Below, piece after piece: positions 43,776-53,182 of a stretch of 60,706 nucleotides of DNA. The position numbers and the translations under genes are program-made. Positions within the stretch are counted from its first letter, which is position 1. Every line of letters begins with the position of its first letter. Source of the DNA: Bacteroidota bacterium (GTDB taxonomy: Bacteria > Bacteroidota > Rhodothermia > Rhodothermales > UBA10348); the NCBI GenBank assembly GCA_027622005.1, contig JAQBZH010000011.1, positions 1-60,706 on the forward strand. Direction: 5' to 3'. The notes beneath the pieces were generated by a model that saw only the letters and a list, made by a program, of their open reading frames with translations, did not search any database and had not been told where the DNA came from.

Positions 43776-44237
43776 GCCGAGTTCTAGCTTAGCCTCGTCG
43801 GACATCATGTCGGGGGAGTACGGCGGGTCAAAAGTAATGTCCACCAAGGCGTCTTCCACGCCAGGAACGTGTCGAACCCGCATCTCAACCTGTCCAGGGA
43901 GAAAACCTGCAGCCGGACAATTCGGTGTTGTTAGGGTCATCGAAATGTTAACCGTCCGGTCCGGATTGATTGTAATTCCGTAAATCAAGCCTAAATCGTA
44001 TACGTTTACCGGAATTTCTGGGTCGTAGACCGATTTGATGGCCTCGACAATTTTGTCTTCTAGCTCTTGATCTGAAATAAAAGACTGAAGATCCGGCGTA
44101 GTGTCGTCGCTCTTCGTTTTTCCAACTGCGGCAAGCGCGGATGTGGCTTCAACTCGATGACCTGCAGGAGTAACCCCTGCTCCTTTGTCAACAGAAGGAT
44201 CTTCAAGTGGGTTAGGTAGGTGCGACATGACGTTCAT
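43767..44237 (-). CDS. sufT: SufT-type Fe-S assembly protein (MIP18/DUF59)
   Basis: Accessory protein of SUF cluster assembly, needed for maturation of some Fe-S enzymes. After an N-terminal extension of about 55 polar residues comes the MIP18 domain: VYDPEIPVNVYDLGLIYG, MTLTTPNCPAAGF with the conserved Cys, and ITFDPPYSPDMMSDEAKLELGF at the end. The start is ATG 44237; ATG 44228 is equally possible. It is the last gene of the suf operon, 16 bases after sufE; the stop is part of a tandem repeat. Confidence 0.88.
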   Translation of the reverse strand: MNVMSHLPNPLEDPSVDKGAGVTPAGHRVEATSALAAVGKTKSDDTTPDLQSFISDQELEDKIVEAIKSVYDPEIPVNVYDLGLIYGITINPDRTVNISMTLTTPNCPAAGFLPGQVEMRVRHVPGVEDALVDITFDPPYSPDMMSDEAKLELGFL

Positions 44238-44253
44238 CGAGGATAAAATTTAC

Positions 44254-44694
44254 TTAAATCAAAGGTGCGTTTGCTTCCATAGCCGCAGCATAAAGTTGAA
44301 TCTGCCGGATCATCGCATTTAAACCATTTTTACGCGTTGGGGAGAGATGCTCTTTTAATTGCAGCTGCTCCAAAAAGGAAAGATCGGATCGTACTATTTC
44401 GGCTGGAACTGAATAATTCAGCACCCGAAGCAATATGGCAATCAATCCCTTCGTGATTTGAGCGTCGGAATCAGCTTTGAAAAAGACCAATCCGTTTTCT
44501 GAACATGGCTGCAGCCATACTTGGGATTGGCATCCTTGAATCTTAAACGTATCCGTTCTAAATGCCTCATCTATTGGATCAAGCGTTTTCCCTAAGTCGA
44601 TGACGTGTTGATATTTATCGACCCAGTCATCAAAGAGTTCAAACTCTTCAACCAAAGCAGCGGCGCGCTCGGATATGAGTGAAGATGTGATCAT
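44254..44694 (-). CDS. sufE: Cysteine desulfuration protein SufE
   Basis: Sulfur-transfer partner of SufS, accepting persulfide from it. The 146-residue protein shows GCQSQVWL with the acceptor Cys55, an [14 protein letters not shown] helix and the family end [22 protein letters not shown] 44694 overlaps the SufS stop (ATGA), a sign of tight translational coupling. Confidence 0.93.
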   Translation of the reverse strand: MITSSLISERAAALVEEFELFDDWVDKYQHVIDLGKTLDPIDEAFRTDTFKIQGCQSQVWLQPCSENGLVFFKADSDAQITKGLIAILLRVLNYSVPAEIVRSDLSFLEQLQLKEHLSPTRKNGLNAMIRQIQLYAAAMEANAPLI

Positions 44695-45932
44695 AACAAC
44701 ATCGCGGCTGCCTTTCTAACAGCTAATTCAAGCTGGTCGATCTCAGCTCTCGAGTTGTAAAAGGAAAACGAAGCTCGCACAGTTCCGGGAATACCCAGGC
44801 GTTTCATCAACGGCTGAGTACAATGGTGTCCCGTTCGGACCCCGATTCCAAATTTGTCCAAAATCGTACCTACGTCGTAAGGATGGGCGGAACCGAGATT
44901 GAAGGAAACGACCGCTGCTTTGTGTTTGGCATTTCCTACGATTACGAGTCCATCGATGGCCTTAAGTCGCCCGGTAGCATAGAGTAATAGGTCTTTCTCC
45001 TGATTTGCGATGAACTCAAACCCAACGCCCGAGACGTAATCCATGGCTGCAGACAATCCTATGGCCCCGGCAATGTGCGGCGTACCGGCTTCAAATTTGT
45101 GCGGCAAATCGTTATACGTGGTCCCAGCGAAATCAACAACTTTTATCATATCCCCGCCGCCTTGATACGGAGGCAATTGCTCTAGCCAATGTTCTTTACC
45201 AAACAAAACGCCAAAACCCGTAGGACCGAACATCTTGTGGCTCGAAAAACAGTAGAAATCCACGTCAAGGGCCGTCACATCTATGCTGCAGTGGGGAAGT
45301 GCTTGCGCGCCATCGAGCAGAACCGGAACGCCGTGTTCGTGGGCTGCCGAAATAATCTCTTCAACCGGATTGATCGTCCCTAGGGAGTTCGAGATGTGCG
45401 TAACCGCAACCAACTTCGTTCTCTCAGAAAGTAGGGCGCGGAAGGCCTCCATTTGGAGTTCTCCACTATCAGTGACCGGAATAACCCGTAAAACAGCCCC
45501 AGAACGTTCACAAGCCATCTGCCACGGTACAATATTTGAATGATGCTCCATTTCAGAGACGATCACTTCATCACCCTTCTTAAATCTCGTTCCTCCAAAG
45601 CAAAAGGCCACGAGGTTGATGGCTTCTGTTGTACCCCGTGTAAAAATGACTTCCTTGGGTGAACTAGCTCCTATGTAGCGGGCTATATTCGCCCGAGCCG
45701 CTTCAAATGCATCGGTGGCGCGTTGGCTAAGCGTATGCACACCGCGATGTACGTTGGAATTATCCGTCCGATAGTAGGAGGAAACAGCCTCGATGACTGC
45801 TTCGGGCTTCTGGGCCGTCGCGGCATTGTCTAAGTAAACGAGGGGCCTCCCATTTACGCTTTGATGAAGGGCGGGGAAGTCCCCTCGAACTTTTTCTAAA
45901 CGTAGACTTGGGCTATGTAGGTGAGTAGACAC
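44691..45932 (-). CDS. sufS: Cysteine desulfurase SufS
   Basis: PLP enzyme that takes sulfur from cysteine for cluster assembly. SufS group II features are clear: [18 protein letters not shown], the PLP lysine in [19 protein letters not shown] (Lys233), and [11 protein letters not shown] with the catalytic Cys371. The length of 413 is normal. It starts at GTG 45932, only four bases after the sufD stop, and ends overlapping sufE. Confidence 0.95.
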   Translation of the reverse strand: MSTHLHSPSLRLEKVRGDFPALHQSVNGRPLVYLDNAATAQKPEAVIEAVSSYYRTDNSNVHRGVHTLSQRATDAFEAARANIARYIGASSPKEVIFTRGTTEAINLVAFCFGGTRFKKGDEVIVSEMEHHSNIVPWQMACERSGAVLRVIPVTDSGELQMEAFRALLSERTKLVAVTHISNSLGTINPVEEIISAAHEHGVPVLLDGAQALPHCSIDVTALDVDFYCFSSHKMFGPTGFGVLFGKEHWLEQLPPYQGGGDMIKVVDFAGTTYNDLPHKFEAGTPHIAGAIGLSAAMDYVSGVGFEFIANQEKDLLLYATGRLKAIDGLVIVGNAKHKAAVVSFNLGSAHPYDVGTILDKFGIGVRTGHHCTQPLMKRLGIPGTVRASFSFYNSRAEIDQLELAVRKAAAMLL

Positions 45933-45936
45933 CGTG

Positions 45937-47346
45937 TTATTTAGTCACAGATAATAGGTGATGGAGTCGATCATAGAGATAATTGCGAACGCCTTCAGCA
46001 GCAATTAAATCGACCACATCTCTGGCAAACGCTTCAAGGAGAAGCATTTTGGCGGCATCTTTCGAAATACCGCGAGCGCGGAGATAGAAAATTGCGTCTT
46101 CGTCGAGTTCACCTGTGGTTGCTCCGTGACTACACTTAACATCGTCGGCATAAATTTCAAGCTCAGGCTTGGCATAGGTCCGCGCTCCGCGGTCCAAGAC
46201 GATGCATTTTGAAGACTGATATGCATTGGTCTTCTGAGCATCTTGGCGTACTAAAACTTTTCCATTAAATACGCCGGTAGCCTGATCGGTAACGATGCCC
46301 TTAAACATCTCATTGGAAAAACAATTGGGCTTTGCGTGATCAACCAATGTGTGGTTGTCTACGTGAGCATAACCCTTGGCTACATATAGGCCGTGAAGAT
46401 GTGTTTCGCATTCCTCAGCGTTGGGAAGGAAATTGAGGTTATGTCGGACCAAACCGCCACCTAGGGTAATAGTATTGGTTCTGAAATAACTCTTTTCGCC
46501 CTGATAAACGAAAAGCGAATTAACAAAGAGCGCTTCTTCAGCACGTTCAACCATCAGGACGTGATCGATTCGAGCTTCTGCGGCTACGAAGATCTCGGCG
46601 ACCCGGTTTTCAAACGTACGCCCAGCATTAAGGTGCGGAAAGTGCTCAACTACTTGAATAGAGGCACCTTTTTCAGCGACGATCAATACGCGCGGTTGCA
46701 CGAAACTTTCGCTGCGGAGGCCGTCGTGATGGATGGAAATGACCTCATCAGTGACCACCGACTCGGAGGCATGGATAAAAAGACCGTCTTCGGCAAACGC
46801 CGTGGCGAGCGCCGCAAAAGGATCTCTATCCAATACGACTGCCTTAGACAAATAAGCACTGAAAAGCTGAGGATGCTTTAGAGATGCCTCTTTCAACGAG
46901 CAAACGGTAAGCCCTGTTGGCACATTTCCGACCACAGAGCCGGAAATATGTCCATCCTGCGTATGGATTTCAACGCCAGACTTGCTTTTCCACGACGTCG
47001 ATGCCGCCTTAGTCGCCCTGTTCCCGGCCGATTGACTATCACCCGATTTTCCCTTTGAATCAGGAGCGGACAGGGGGGGTAGAGGTCCACTTTGAGCGAA
47101 AAGGCTCGAAGGCGCCTCATTTGCAAAATGGCTGTGTTTCTCAATCCATTTCGAGACGGGCGTATACTTGTATGATTCCGACCGCTTTTTTGGAAAACCA
47201 GCCTGGATAAATGCCTGCATCGCCTGGCGTCGGCTCTGTATCCATGACGACTCCTGTCCGTCGGACTTGGAACCTACGAGATCGTCGAATTGCTTCGACA
47301 GCCTATCGATTGCGCTCTGATTCTGCTCTGTTGCTACTATGGACAT
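45937..47346 (-). CDS. sufD: Fe-S assembly scaffold subunit SufD
   Basis: Part of the SufBC2D scaffold; SufD aids iron acquisition. It shares the SufB fold (beta-helix) with [65 protein letters not shown] and a C-terminal helical domain. ATG 47346 (MSIVATEQN) is preferred over an upstream in-frame TTG at 47394; the protein then has 469 residues, with AGAG upstream. The residues between about 95 and 130 are a Ser/Lys-rich insert. It lies 118 bases after sufC. Confidence 0.92.
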   Translation of the reverse strand: MSIVATEQNQSAIDRLSKQFDDLVGSKSDGQESSWIQSRRQAMQAFIQAGFPKKRSESYKYTPVSKWIEKHSHFANEAPSSLFAQSGPLPPLSAPDSKGKSGDSQSAGNRATKAASTSWKSKSGVEIHTQDGHISGSVVGNVPTGLTVCSLKEASLKHPQLFSAYLSKAVVLDRDPFAALATAFAEDGLFIHASESVVTDEVISIHHDGLRSESFVQPRVLIVAEKGASIQVVEHFPHLNAGRTFENRVAEIFVAAEARIDHVLMVERAEEALFVNSLFVYQGEKSYFRTNTITLGGGLVRHNLNFLPNAEECETHLHGLYVAKGYAHVDNHTLVDHAKPNCFSNEMFKGIVTDQATGVFNGKVLVRQDAQKTNAYQSSKCIVLDRGARTYAKPELEIYADDVKCSHGATTGELDEDAIFYLRARGISKDAAKMLLLEAFARDVVDLIAAEGVRNYLYDRLHHLLSVTK

Positions 47347-47464
47347 CAAATCTCTAAAAAAACTGGGAATTGCGGTGGGACAACCTGGTTTCAAGCTCTA
47401 GACGAATACCGTCGGTGTGCCAAATTGAATGTATTTCTCATTCCATTCGGCCAAACTTACACAT

Positions 47465-48229
47465 TTATGCAAGTAACGCCGTTTCGTCCTTTATCCAATC
47501 GTAACCTTTCTCTTCAAGTTCTAAAGCCAATTCTTTACCACCCGTCATTACGATGCGCCCGTTCATCAAAACGTGCACAAAATCGGGAACGATATAATCC
47601 AGCAATCTCTGGTAATGGGTGATTACCAAAAAGGAGCGTGAAGGTGAGCGAAGTGAGTTAACTCCATCGGCCACAATGCGAAGCGCGTCAATATCCAAAC
47701 CGGAATCGGTCTCGTCCAGGATGGCAAACTTCGGATCTAGCATGGCTAGTTGGAAGATCTCATTTCTCTTTTTCTCCCCGCCCGAAAAGCCTTCATTGAC
47801 TGAACGGCTTTTCAACGACGGATCGAGATGTACCAACGCCGCTTTTTCCTTCATCAATTTAAGAAGGTCTCCCGCTGAGAGGGTTTCTTTTCCCTGATGT
47901 TCGCGTACCGACGTTACGGCTTGCTTGAGGAAATTGGCCATCGATACACCCGGCAGTTCTATTGGGTATTGAAATGCAAGAAACAGGCCTTCACGTGCCC
48001 GTAGGTCTGCTTCCATCTCTAGGAGATCGGCTCCGTCAAAAATCACGCTGCCGGCTGTGATTTCGTAACCATCTTTACCAGCTAAAACCGAGGCCAAGGT
48101 GCTTTTTCCAGAGCCGTTGGGCCCCATGATGGCATGGACTTCGCCTTTGCCCACCTTTAGGTTAAGGCCTTTTAAGATCTCCGTTCCGTCTTCTTCGATG
48201 GATACGTGTAAATTCTGGATTTCTAACAT
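47465..48229 (-). CDS. sufC: Fe-S assembly ATPase SufC
   Basis: ABC-type ATPase that drives conformational change of the SufBCD scaffold. Walker A MGPNGSGKSTL, the Q-loop AFQYPIELPG, the ABC signature EGFSGGEKKRNEIFQ, Walker B PKFAILDETDSGLDI, and a switch His in THYQRLLDY are all visible. ATG 48229 (MLEIQNLHVSIEEDG) matches other SufC starts better than the upstream TTG 48256. About 254 residues. Confidence 0.95.
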   Translation of the reverse strand: MLEIQNLHVSIEEDGTEILKGLNLKVGKGEVHAIMGPNGSGKSTLASVLAGKDGYEITAGSVIFDGADLLEMEADLRAREGLFLAFQYPIELPGVSMANFLKQAVTSVREHQGKETLSAGDLLKLMKEKAALVHLDPSLKSRSVNEGFSGGEKKRNEIFQLAMLDPKFAILDETDSGLDIDALRIVADGVNSLRSPSRSFLVITHYQRLLDYIVPDFVHVLMNGRIVMTGGKELALELEEKGYDWIKDETALLA

Positions 48230-48266
48230 AGTTTTTACTTGCTGGGTCGGTTGCAACTTAGTTGCT

Positions 48267-49727
48267 TTAGCCGACGCTGCCTTCTAGTTCAATGGCTAAT
48301 AGGTTTCTGGCTTCAACGGCAAACTCCATGGGTAATTGCGCAAGAATCTCTTTACAAAAGCCATTGACAATCAGTTTGATGGCATCGATCTCGCTTATGC
48401 CGCGTTGTTTACAATAAAAAATTTGATCCTCTCCGACTTTAGACGTCGTGGCTTCATGTTCTACTTTAGCAGACGGATTCAAGATTTCTAAATAAGGATA
48501 GGTATGGGCGCCACACCGATCGCCTAAAAGCATCGAGTCGCACTGACTGAAATTGCGGCCATTTTCGGCACCCGCAGTCATTCGAACCAATCCTCGGTAA
48601 GCATTTTGGCTATTTCCAGCCGAAATACCCTTGGAAATAATGGTTGACGAAGTGTTCTTGCCGAGATGAATCATCTTGGTCCCGGTATCCGCCTGTTGTC
48701 TGCCTTTGGTAAACGCAACGGAGTAAAATTCACCCACGGAATCGTCGCCCTTCAGGATACAGGAAGGATACTTCCAAGTGATGGAGGATCCTGTTTCCAA
48801 TTGGGTCCAGCTAATTTTCGATCGATTGCCCTCGCAAATGCCCCGCTTTGTCACAAAATTGAAGATCCCACCTACGCCATCTGCGTTGCCGGGATACCAA
48901 TTTTGGATGGTCGAATACTTGACTTCGGCATCGTCCATGGCAATAATCTCAACGACGGCCGCGTGAAGTTGGTTTTCATCGCGCTGCGGGGCGGTGCATC
49001 CTTCTAAATACGAAACATAAGATCCATCTTCGACCACAATCAGTGTTCGCTCGAACTGCCCCGTACCCGATTCGTTGATGCGAAAGTAAGTGGAGAGTTC
49101 CACCGGACAACGAACTCCTTTGGGGATATAGCAAAACGAGCCATCCGAAAAAACGGCCGAGTTTAGAGCCGCATAAAAGTTGTCGGTGTAGGGGACGACG
49201 CGACCCAGATATTTTTTGATCAGCTCAGGGTGTTTCTGAACAGCTTCGCCGAAAGAGCAGAAAATAATGCCGTTTTTGTCCAATTCCGCATTAAACGTCG
49301 TCGTAACAGAAACCGAGTCCATAACCACGTCTACCACGATTCCAACCAATCTTTCCTGTTCCTGAACAGGGATTCCCAGACGTTTAAACGTGTTGAGCAA
49401 TTCCGGGTCGACTTCGTTTAACGATTCGTATTCCGGCTTTTTCTTGGGAGCCGAATAGTAGGAAATAGCTTGAAAATCGATTTCCGGGATCCGTAAATGG
49501 GCCCAATCAGGAGTTTCTCCTAATTCCATAAGACTGACGAAGTGCCTATAGGCCTTCAATCTCCACTCTAAAAGCCATTCGGGTTCGTTTTTCTTGGCCG
49601 AAATAAAGCGTACGGTGTCTTCGCTGAGGCCAATTGCGGCTTTTTCAGATTCAATATCCGTTACGAATCCATACTTGTATTCGCTCGTGGCTACTTGATG
49701 AAGAAGTTCAGTGCTGTTATCACTCAT
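48267..49727 (-). CDS. sufB: Fe-S assembly scaffold subunit SufB
   Basis: Main scaffold subunit on which clusters form. Recognised by [74 protein letters not shown], and [25 protein letters not shown] with the conserved Cys of the SufC/SufD interface. At 486 residues it is full length; ATG 49727. It is the first gene of the operon, followed by sufC after 37 bases; the promoter must lie in the divergent gap 49728-49870, which holds an inverted repeat. Confidence 0.96.
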   Translation of the reverse strand: MSDNSTELLHQVATSEYKYGFVTDIESEKAAIGLSEDTVRFISAKKNEPEWLLEWRLKAYRHFVSLMELGETPDWAHLRIPEIDFQAISYYSAPKKKPEYESLNEVDPELLNTFKRLGIPVQEQERLVGIVVDVVMDSVSVTTTFNAELDKNGIIFCSFGEAVQKHPELIKKYLGRVVPYTDNFYAALNSAVFSDGSFCYIPKGVRCPVELSTYFRINESGTGQFERTLIVVEDGSYVSYLEGCTAPQRDENQLHAAVVEIIAMDDAEVKYSTIQNWYPGNADGVGGIFNFVTKRGICEGNRSKISWTQLETGSSITWKYPSCILKGDDSVGEFYSVAFTKGRQQADTGTKMIHLGKNTSSTIISKGISAGNSQNAYRGLVRMTAGAENGRNFSQCDSMLLGDRCGAHTYPYLEILNPSAKVEHEATTSKVGEDQIFYCKQRGISEIDAIKLIVNGFCKEILAQLPMEFAVEARNLLAIELEGSVG

Positions 49728-49814
49728 ACGAATACAGGGTCGAAGCTAGATTCTGGCTGCAATACGGCCATAAAACCGCATAAAAACGCTAATACCGAGT
49801 CAATAATTGCTTAA

Positions 49815-49829
49815 TTAGATTCAGTCTAA
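49815..49829. promoter_or_regulatory. Inverted repeat in the suf divergent promoter region (candidate operator)
   Basis: TTAGA-TTCAG-TCTAA is a perfect 5-bp inverted repeat with a 5-base centre, in the AT-rich middle of the gap between sufB (minus) and the sufA side (plus). The layout fits an operator controlling both directions, e.g. of an iron-responsive DtxR-type or Rrf2-type regulator; the regulator is not in the window. The half-sites are short. Confidence 0.45.
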
Positions 49830-49870
49830 ATAAGGAAAAAGGACGATATAGTTTCCGAGGAATGCGAGAA

Positions 49871-49993
49871 ATGACAGCTTCTTCACATCACAAGCTTATA
49901 AAAAGGCCTGAAGAGGGGAACCGACACCGCAAAAAATGGTGGATACTCGAAGGTGATAATCCCTTTTGGCCTCTAATCGCGCTAACTCCATGA
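49871..49993 (+). CDS. Small 40-residue ORF coupled to the sufA-type gene
   Basis: ATG 49871 to TGA 49993 encodes 40 residues beginning MTASSHHKLIKRPEEGNRHR and ending in KKWWILEGDNPFWPL plus six residues. Its stop overlaps the sufA-type start as ATGA, the usual sign of translational coupling. An in-frame ATG at 49862 is an alternative start; GAGG lies at 49857-49860. The basic N-terminal half and the three tryptophans in WWILEGDNPFW are unlike random sequence of this base composition, but one short ORF could be chance. I know no family for it; it might be a leader peptide or a real small partner protein. Confidence 0.4.
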   Translation: MTASSHHKLIKRPEEGNRHRKKWWILEGDNPFWPLIALTP

Positions 49994-50343
49994 GCTCTGC
50001 CCTCGAGATACCCGTACTTGAAATCAGTCAGGCGGCCCTGAACAAGTTGAAAGAAACCGTTCGAAAAGAAGGGGTTGACCTAGACAAAACCTTTTTGCGG
50101 GTGGCTGTCGTTCCAGGGGGCTGCTCTGGTTTATCGTACGATTTGGGATGGGACACCGCCCGAAACGAATCGGATTCCCATTTTCAAGTTGATGATCTGC
50201 AGGTCTTGGTTGATGCGCGTAGTGCCCTCTATCTGGAAGGGACTACGTTGAATTTTACGGAAGGACTGGAAGGAAAAGGATTTCACTTTGACAATCCTCA
50301 AGCTGTACGAAACTGTGCTTGCGGAGAAAGCTTTAGTCTATAA
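49990..50343 (+). CDS. A-type Fe-S carrier protein (SufA/IscA-like, HesB family)
   Basis: A 117-residue carrier that accepts clusters from the scaffold and passes them to apo-proteins. The three conserved cysteines are in PGGCSGLSY and RNCACGESF, with FDNP before the last pair. ATG 49990 is chosen (MSSALEIPVLEISQAAL); a TTG at 49966 would extend it by 8 unlikely residues. It is divergent from sufBCDSET and is preceded by the coupled 40-codon ORF. The ligand-holding loop is intact. A second A-type gene lies at 59559-59906. Confidence 0.9.
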   Translation: MSSALEIPVLEISQAALNKLKETVRKEGVDLDKTFLRVAVVPGGCSGLSYDLGWDTARNESDSHFQVDDLQVLVDARSALYLEGTTLNFTEGLEGKGFHFDNPQAVRNCACGESFSL

Positions 50344-50359
50344 CGCCGGCTAAATCTAC

Positions 50360-50881
50360 CTATTTGCGGCCCCAAGTGACGAGGTCTCCTTCTTGGAGGC
50401 CCATAGAATCAACAACGCCCGCATTGACCTCCAAAACGTACTTCGCCGGACCTCTTGAAGGCACCGTTTCCGTTCGCATTGGCTGGATATATTTGGCCAC
50501 ACTCTGGACCGTGCCATCCTCTCGAATAAAAATCAAATCGAGGGCGATCCTGGTGTTAGCCATCCAGAATCCTTGTTGGCTTTCTGATGGAAAAACGAAC
50601 AACATTCCCGATCCGTCCGGCAGTTTGTCGCGCTGCATTAACCCTCGTGTTCGACTCGAATCATCTTCGGCGACTTCGATGGTCAAATCCTGATAAATCT
50701 TACCACCGCGAGCTATCGTTAGCCAGCCGTCTGCCCGGAATGGGATATTGACGTGTACCTCTTCCGCAACGGGAACGGGCTTATCCGTTGGAGAACAGCC
50801 TCCTAACCCACTCCCCAATCCGAAACTGAGAAATGCGCTCAAAAGGATTGGACGGATACTTAAAAGCTTCGACGTTCCCAT
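50360..50881 (-). CDS. DUF192 lipoprotein, second of a tandem pair
   Basis: A 173-residue protein with a lipoprotein signal (LLSAFLSFGLGSGLGGCSP). The DUF192 core is clear: TIEVAEDDSSRTRGLMQRDKL, GMLFVFPSE, FWMANTRIALDLIFIREDGTV and a closing AGVVDSMGLQEGDLV. It is about 30-40 % like its upstream neighbour by eye and overlaps that gene by 22 bases. The DUF192 fold is widespread and its function unsettled. ATG 50881. Confidence 0.85.
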   Translation of the reverse strand: MGTSKLLSIRPILLSAFLSFGLGSGLGGCSPTDKPVPVAEEVHVNIPFRADGWLTIARGGKIYQDLTIEVAEDDSSRTRGLMQRDKLPDGSGMLFVFPSESQQGFWMANTRIALDLIFIREDGTVQSVAKYIQPMRTETVPSRGPAKYVLEVNAGVVDSMGLQEGDLVTWGRK

Positions 50882-51372
50882 GTTATACGGTCTAATTCTG
50901 TAATACTAAACTTGTCAGTAAAGCCCGCTCGAACTTCAACCACATACTGAGCCGGCCCAGTAGACAAAATAAAATCTTCGGAAAAGGGTGTGGTTCGTTT
51001 TACGATATTTACAATTTCACCAAATTCATCCACAAAAATAATATCCAGCGAGAGACTGGTGTTTTTCATCCAAAAAGATCTCATAGAAGGCTTCTGGTCT
51101 ATGAACATCATCCCTCCGCGATCGGGCAAGGACCGCCGATACATGAGTCCTTGTGCTTGGGCTTCAACCGATTCCGCGATTTCGATACCAATCCTGGTCA
51201 CGATGCTGCTATCCGGGCGGATAAAGTCCAAAATGCCATCCGGACGAAATTCAATATCGGTTGCCACGGCTGGACCAGGTTGGTCTGATTTGGAACACCC
51301 TATCAGAGACATAACAGCCAACATCACTACGAAGCGTCCTTTGGGAGTAACTTTGCGGTCACTGAATTGCAT
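50860..51372 (-). CDS. DUF192 lipoprotein, first of a tandem pair
   Basis: A 170-residue lipoprotein: MQFSDRKVTPKGRFVVMLAV then MSLIGCSKS with the lipid Cys. The DUF192 core is present: IGIEIAESVEAQAQGLMYRR, GMMFIDQKPSMRSFWMKNTS and LDIIFVDEFGEIVNIV. It starts inside hemW (46-base overlap); an inner ATG at 51324 right after the hemW stop would lack the positive signal-peptide end, so ATG 51372 is kept. It runs into the second copy. Confidence 0.85.
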   Translation of the reverse strand: MQFSDRKVTPKGRFVVMLAVMSLIGCSKSDQPGPAVATDIEFRPDGILDFIRPDSSIVTRIGIEIAESVEAQAQGLMYRRSLPDRGGMMFIDQKPSMRSFWMKNTSLSLDIIFVDEFGEIVNIVKRTTPFSEDFILSTGPAQYVVEVRAGFTDKFSITELDRITWERRSF

Positions 51373-52484
51373 ACTGTTTTTCCAAGATCCGTAAGTCGAA
51401 CGATCTGATTTCGTATTGGATGGATGAAGCCGCCTGCCTCGAGTTCGGCCAAAACGCTAATGTGTGATGAAAAAAGGTCAACGCCGTAACGGTCTTCCAG
51501 TTCTTTAAGACTAAGCCCATCCGCTGTTCGGAGTCTAAGCATAACGTGTTCATCTGCCAATACGTCCAGAGAGAGCTTTTCCTCTTCATCGGTAGGGATT
51601 ACGTGTTGTGCGAGGAGGGCTTCATAACGGCGTAGATTTCGAATATTGGACCACCTTTTGGCTGGCAAACCCCGCCACCAAAACGAGTGGGCCGATGGAC
51701 CGACGCCAATGTAATTGGCATGCGACCAATATTTGTGGTTATGAACGGCACGGTGGCCCTTCTTGGCGAAACTGGATATCTCGTAATGCTCATACCCTCG
51801 TTCTTTCAGATAATCCATGGTGAACGAGAATTGATTCATAGAATCGTCGTCGTCGGTCGGGATGACGAGACCTCGTTCCACCTGTTTGGCGAGGGGAGTA
51901 GATTCTTCGATGGTCAAGTTGTACGTCGAAATATGAGGTACTTCAAATGACTGGGCGATGTCTAGGTTGGCGGACCAATACTCTTTTGGTTGACCCGGAA
52001 CACCGAAAATGAGGTCTATCGAGTACTTGTCAAAGCCGGCGGACCGTACATCATCCAAAACAGATTTCGCGCGACCGGCATCATGCACCCGATTCATAAA
52101 CTTCAGATCGGCATCGAAAAAGGACTGAATTCCAATCGAAAGACGATCGATTCCGAGCCCCTGGAGACCCCTTAAATAGGAAGTGGTAGCGTCTTCCGGA
52201 TTGATTTCAAACGTTGTCTCCAGTACGTGGGACGTATCGAAGTGTCGATTGGCTGCTTGAACAATCCGTTCAAGTTCATCGAGGCTTAGCTGAGATGGCG
52301 TTCCTCCTCCAAAATAGATAGTTTCGATCGGTTCCAGCCGGCCAAAAGCCTGTCCTTGAATTTCAATTTCCCTACAAAGGGCTTCAACAAAGCCGGTGTG
52401 AGACTTTTGCGTTGTTACGAAATAGAAATCACAGTAGGAGCACCGCTGCGAACAAAAAGGAACGTGAATGTAAAGTCCGGCCAA
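51327..52484 (-). CDS. hemW: HemW-type radical SAM heme chaperone
   Basis: Radical SAM protein of 385 residues. The CxxxCxxC site is CSQRCSYCDF (Cys11, 15, 18) with Phe20, the form that marks HemW heme-binding proteins rather than coproporphyrinogen dehydrogenase HemN (CxxCxC). TIYFGGGTPSQLS, INPEDATTSYLRGL, SIGIQSFFDADLKFMNRVHD, IDLIFGVPGQ and HNHKYW are typical; the C-terminal HTH-like part closes the protein. Likely role: heme trafficking to respiratory enzymes. It starts at TTG 52484 with no strong ribosome site, 80 bases after the outer-membrane-like gene. Confidence 0.92.
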   Translation of the reverse strand: MAGLYIHVPFCSQRCSYCDFYFVTTQKSHTGFVEALCREIEIQGQAFGRLEPIETIYFGGGTPSQLSLDELERIVQAANRHFDTSHVLETTFEINPEDATTSYLRGLQGLGIDRLSIGIQSFFDADLKFMNRVHDAGRAKSVLDDVRSAGFDKYSIDLIFGVPGQPKEYWSANLDIAQSFEVPHISTYNLTIEESTPLAKQVERGLVIPTDDDDSMNQFSFTMDYLKERGYEHYEISSFAKKGHRAVHNHKYWSHANYIGVGPSAHSFWWRGLPAKRWSNIRNLRRYEALLAQHVIPTDEEEKLSLDVLADEHVMLRLRTADGLSLKELEDRYGVDLFSSHISVLAELEAGGFIHPIRNQIVRLTDLGKTVCNSVTAKLLPKDAS

Positions 52485-52564
52485 AAGAGGTGAAGGATAT
52501 AGATCGATTAAAAGGAAACGGCCGTCATTTAAGCCGACTGAATCCGGACAAAGTCTCTGAAAAA

Positions 52565-53074
52565 CTAAAAAATGATCCCAATGCGGAACGGAATCGCGGC
52601 TCCGACGCCTTTTTTACCAATGATAAGTGCGGGATTAATTTCATAAAACAAGACGGATTCGCTGAGGGCACGCACCCAACCGATTCCAAGATGAATGGTT
52701 GGTCCTTCCATTGCATTGGTGTCATCAGAAGTGTTGATGTACGCTCCCATGCCGCCAATCAAATAGGACGAGCGGTTTATCCCTGGCATGGTCACGATGA
52801 GTGCAACTTGTGGATCGAGTACATATTTAGCATCGTCGCGGCCGTTTAAAACGAAGCCGGAGACGCCTAGGTCAAATGCCATGGACAAATCGGCATTGAT
52901 AGCTGAGGATACCCTCCCGCGAAACCCCATTCCAAACCCATCCTCGCTGCTGAGGAGCGTATTGAATCCAATTCCAAACCGCGCGTTGCCCAATTGTGCG
53001 GAAGCCGGAATCGAAAATAAAAAAACGAGACTCGCAATAAAGGTTAAACGGCGAAGAATGCCTGAAACGTGCAT
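52565..53074 (-). CDS. Small secreted beta-rich (outer-membrane-like) protein
   Basis: A 169-residue protein. ATG 53074 gives a clean signal peptide, MHVSGILRRLTFIASLVFLF then SIPASAQ, cut before LGN. The mature part is made of alternating short strands such as ARFGIGFNTLL, GFGMGFRGRVSSAI, SMAFDLGVSGFVL, SYLIGGMGAYINT, and ends with IPFRIGIIF, a C-terminal aromatic as in barrels. No family name is known to me. An upstream in-frame start at 53116 would add 14 unsuitable residues. It precedes hemW. Confidence 0.7.
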   Translation of the reverse strand: MHVSGILRRLTFIASLVFLFSIPASAQLGNARFGIGFNTLLSSEDGFGMGFRGRVSSAINADLSMAFDLGVSGFVLNGRDDAKYVLDPQVALIVTMPGINRSSYLIGGMGAYINTSDDTNAMEGPTIHLGIGWVRALSESVLFYEINPALIIGKKGVGAAIPFRIGIIF

Positions 53075-53182
53075 GGTTTCACTGATCAGAGGTGGAAATC
53101 GGTTGGTTGGACTCACCGTAAGTTGTACTTTTCAGCCCTCGTTACAGCGGAAGCTAAGATAGTAAAAAGTGAGTATCGCACG

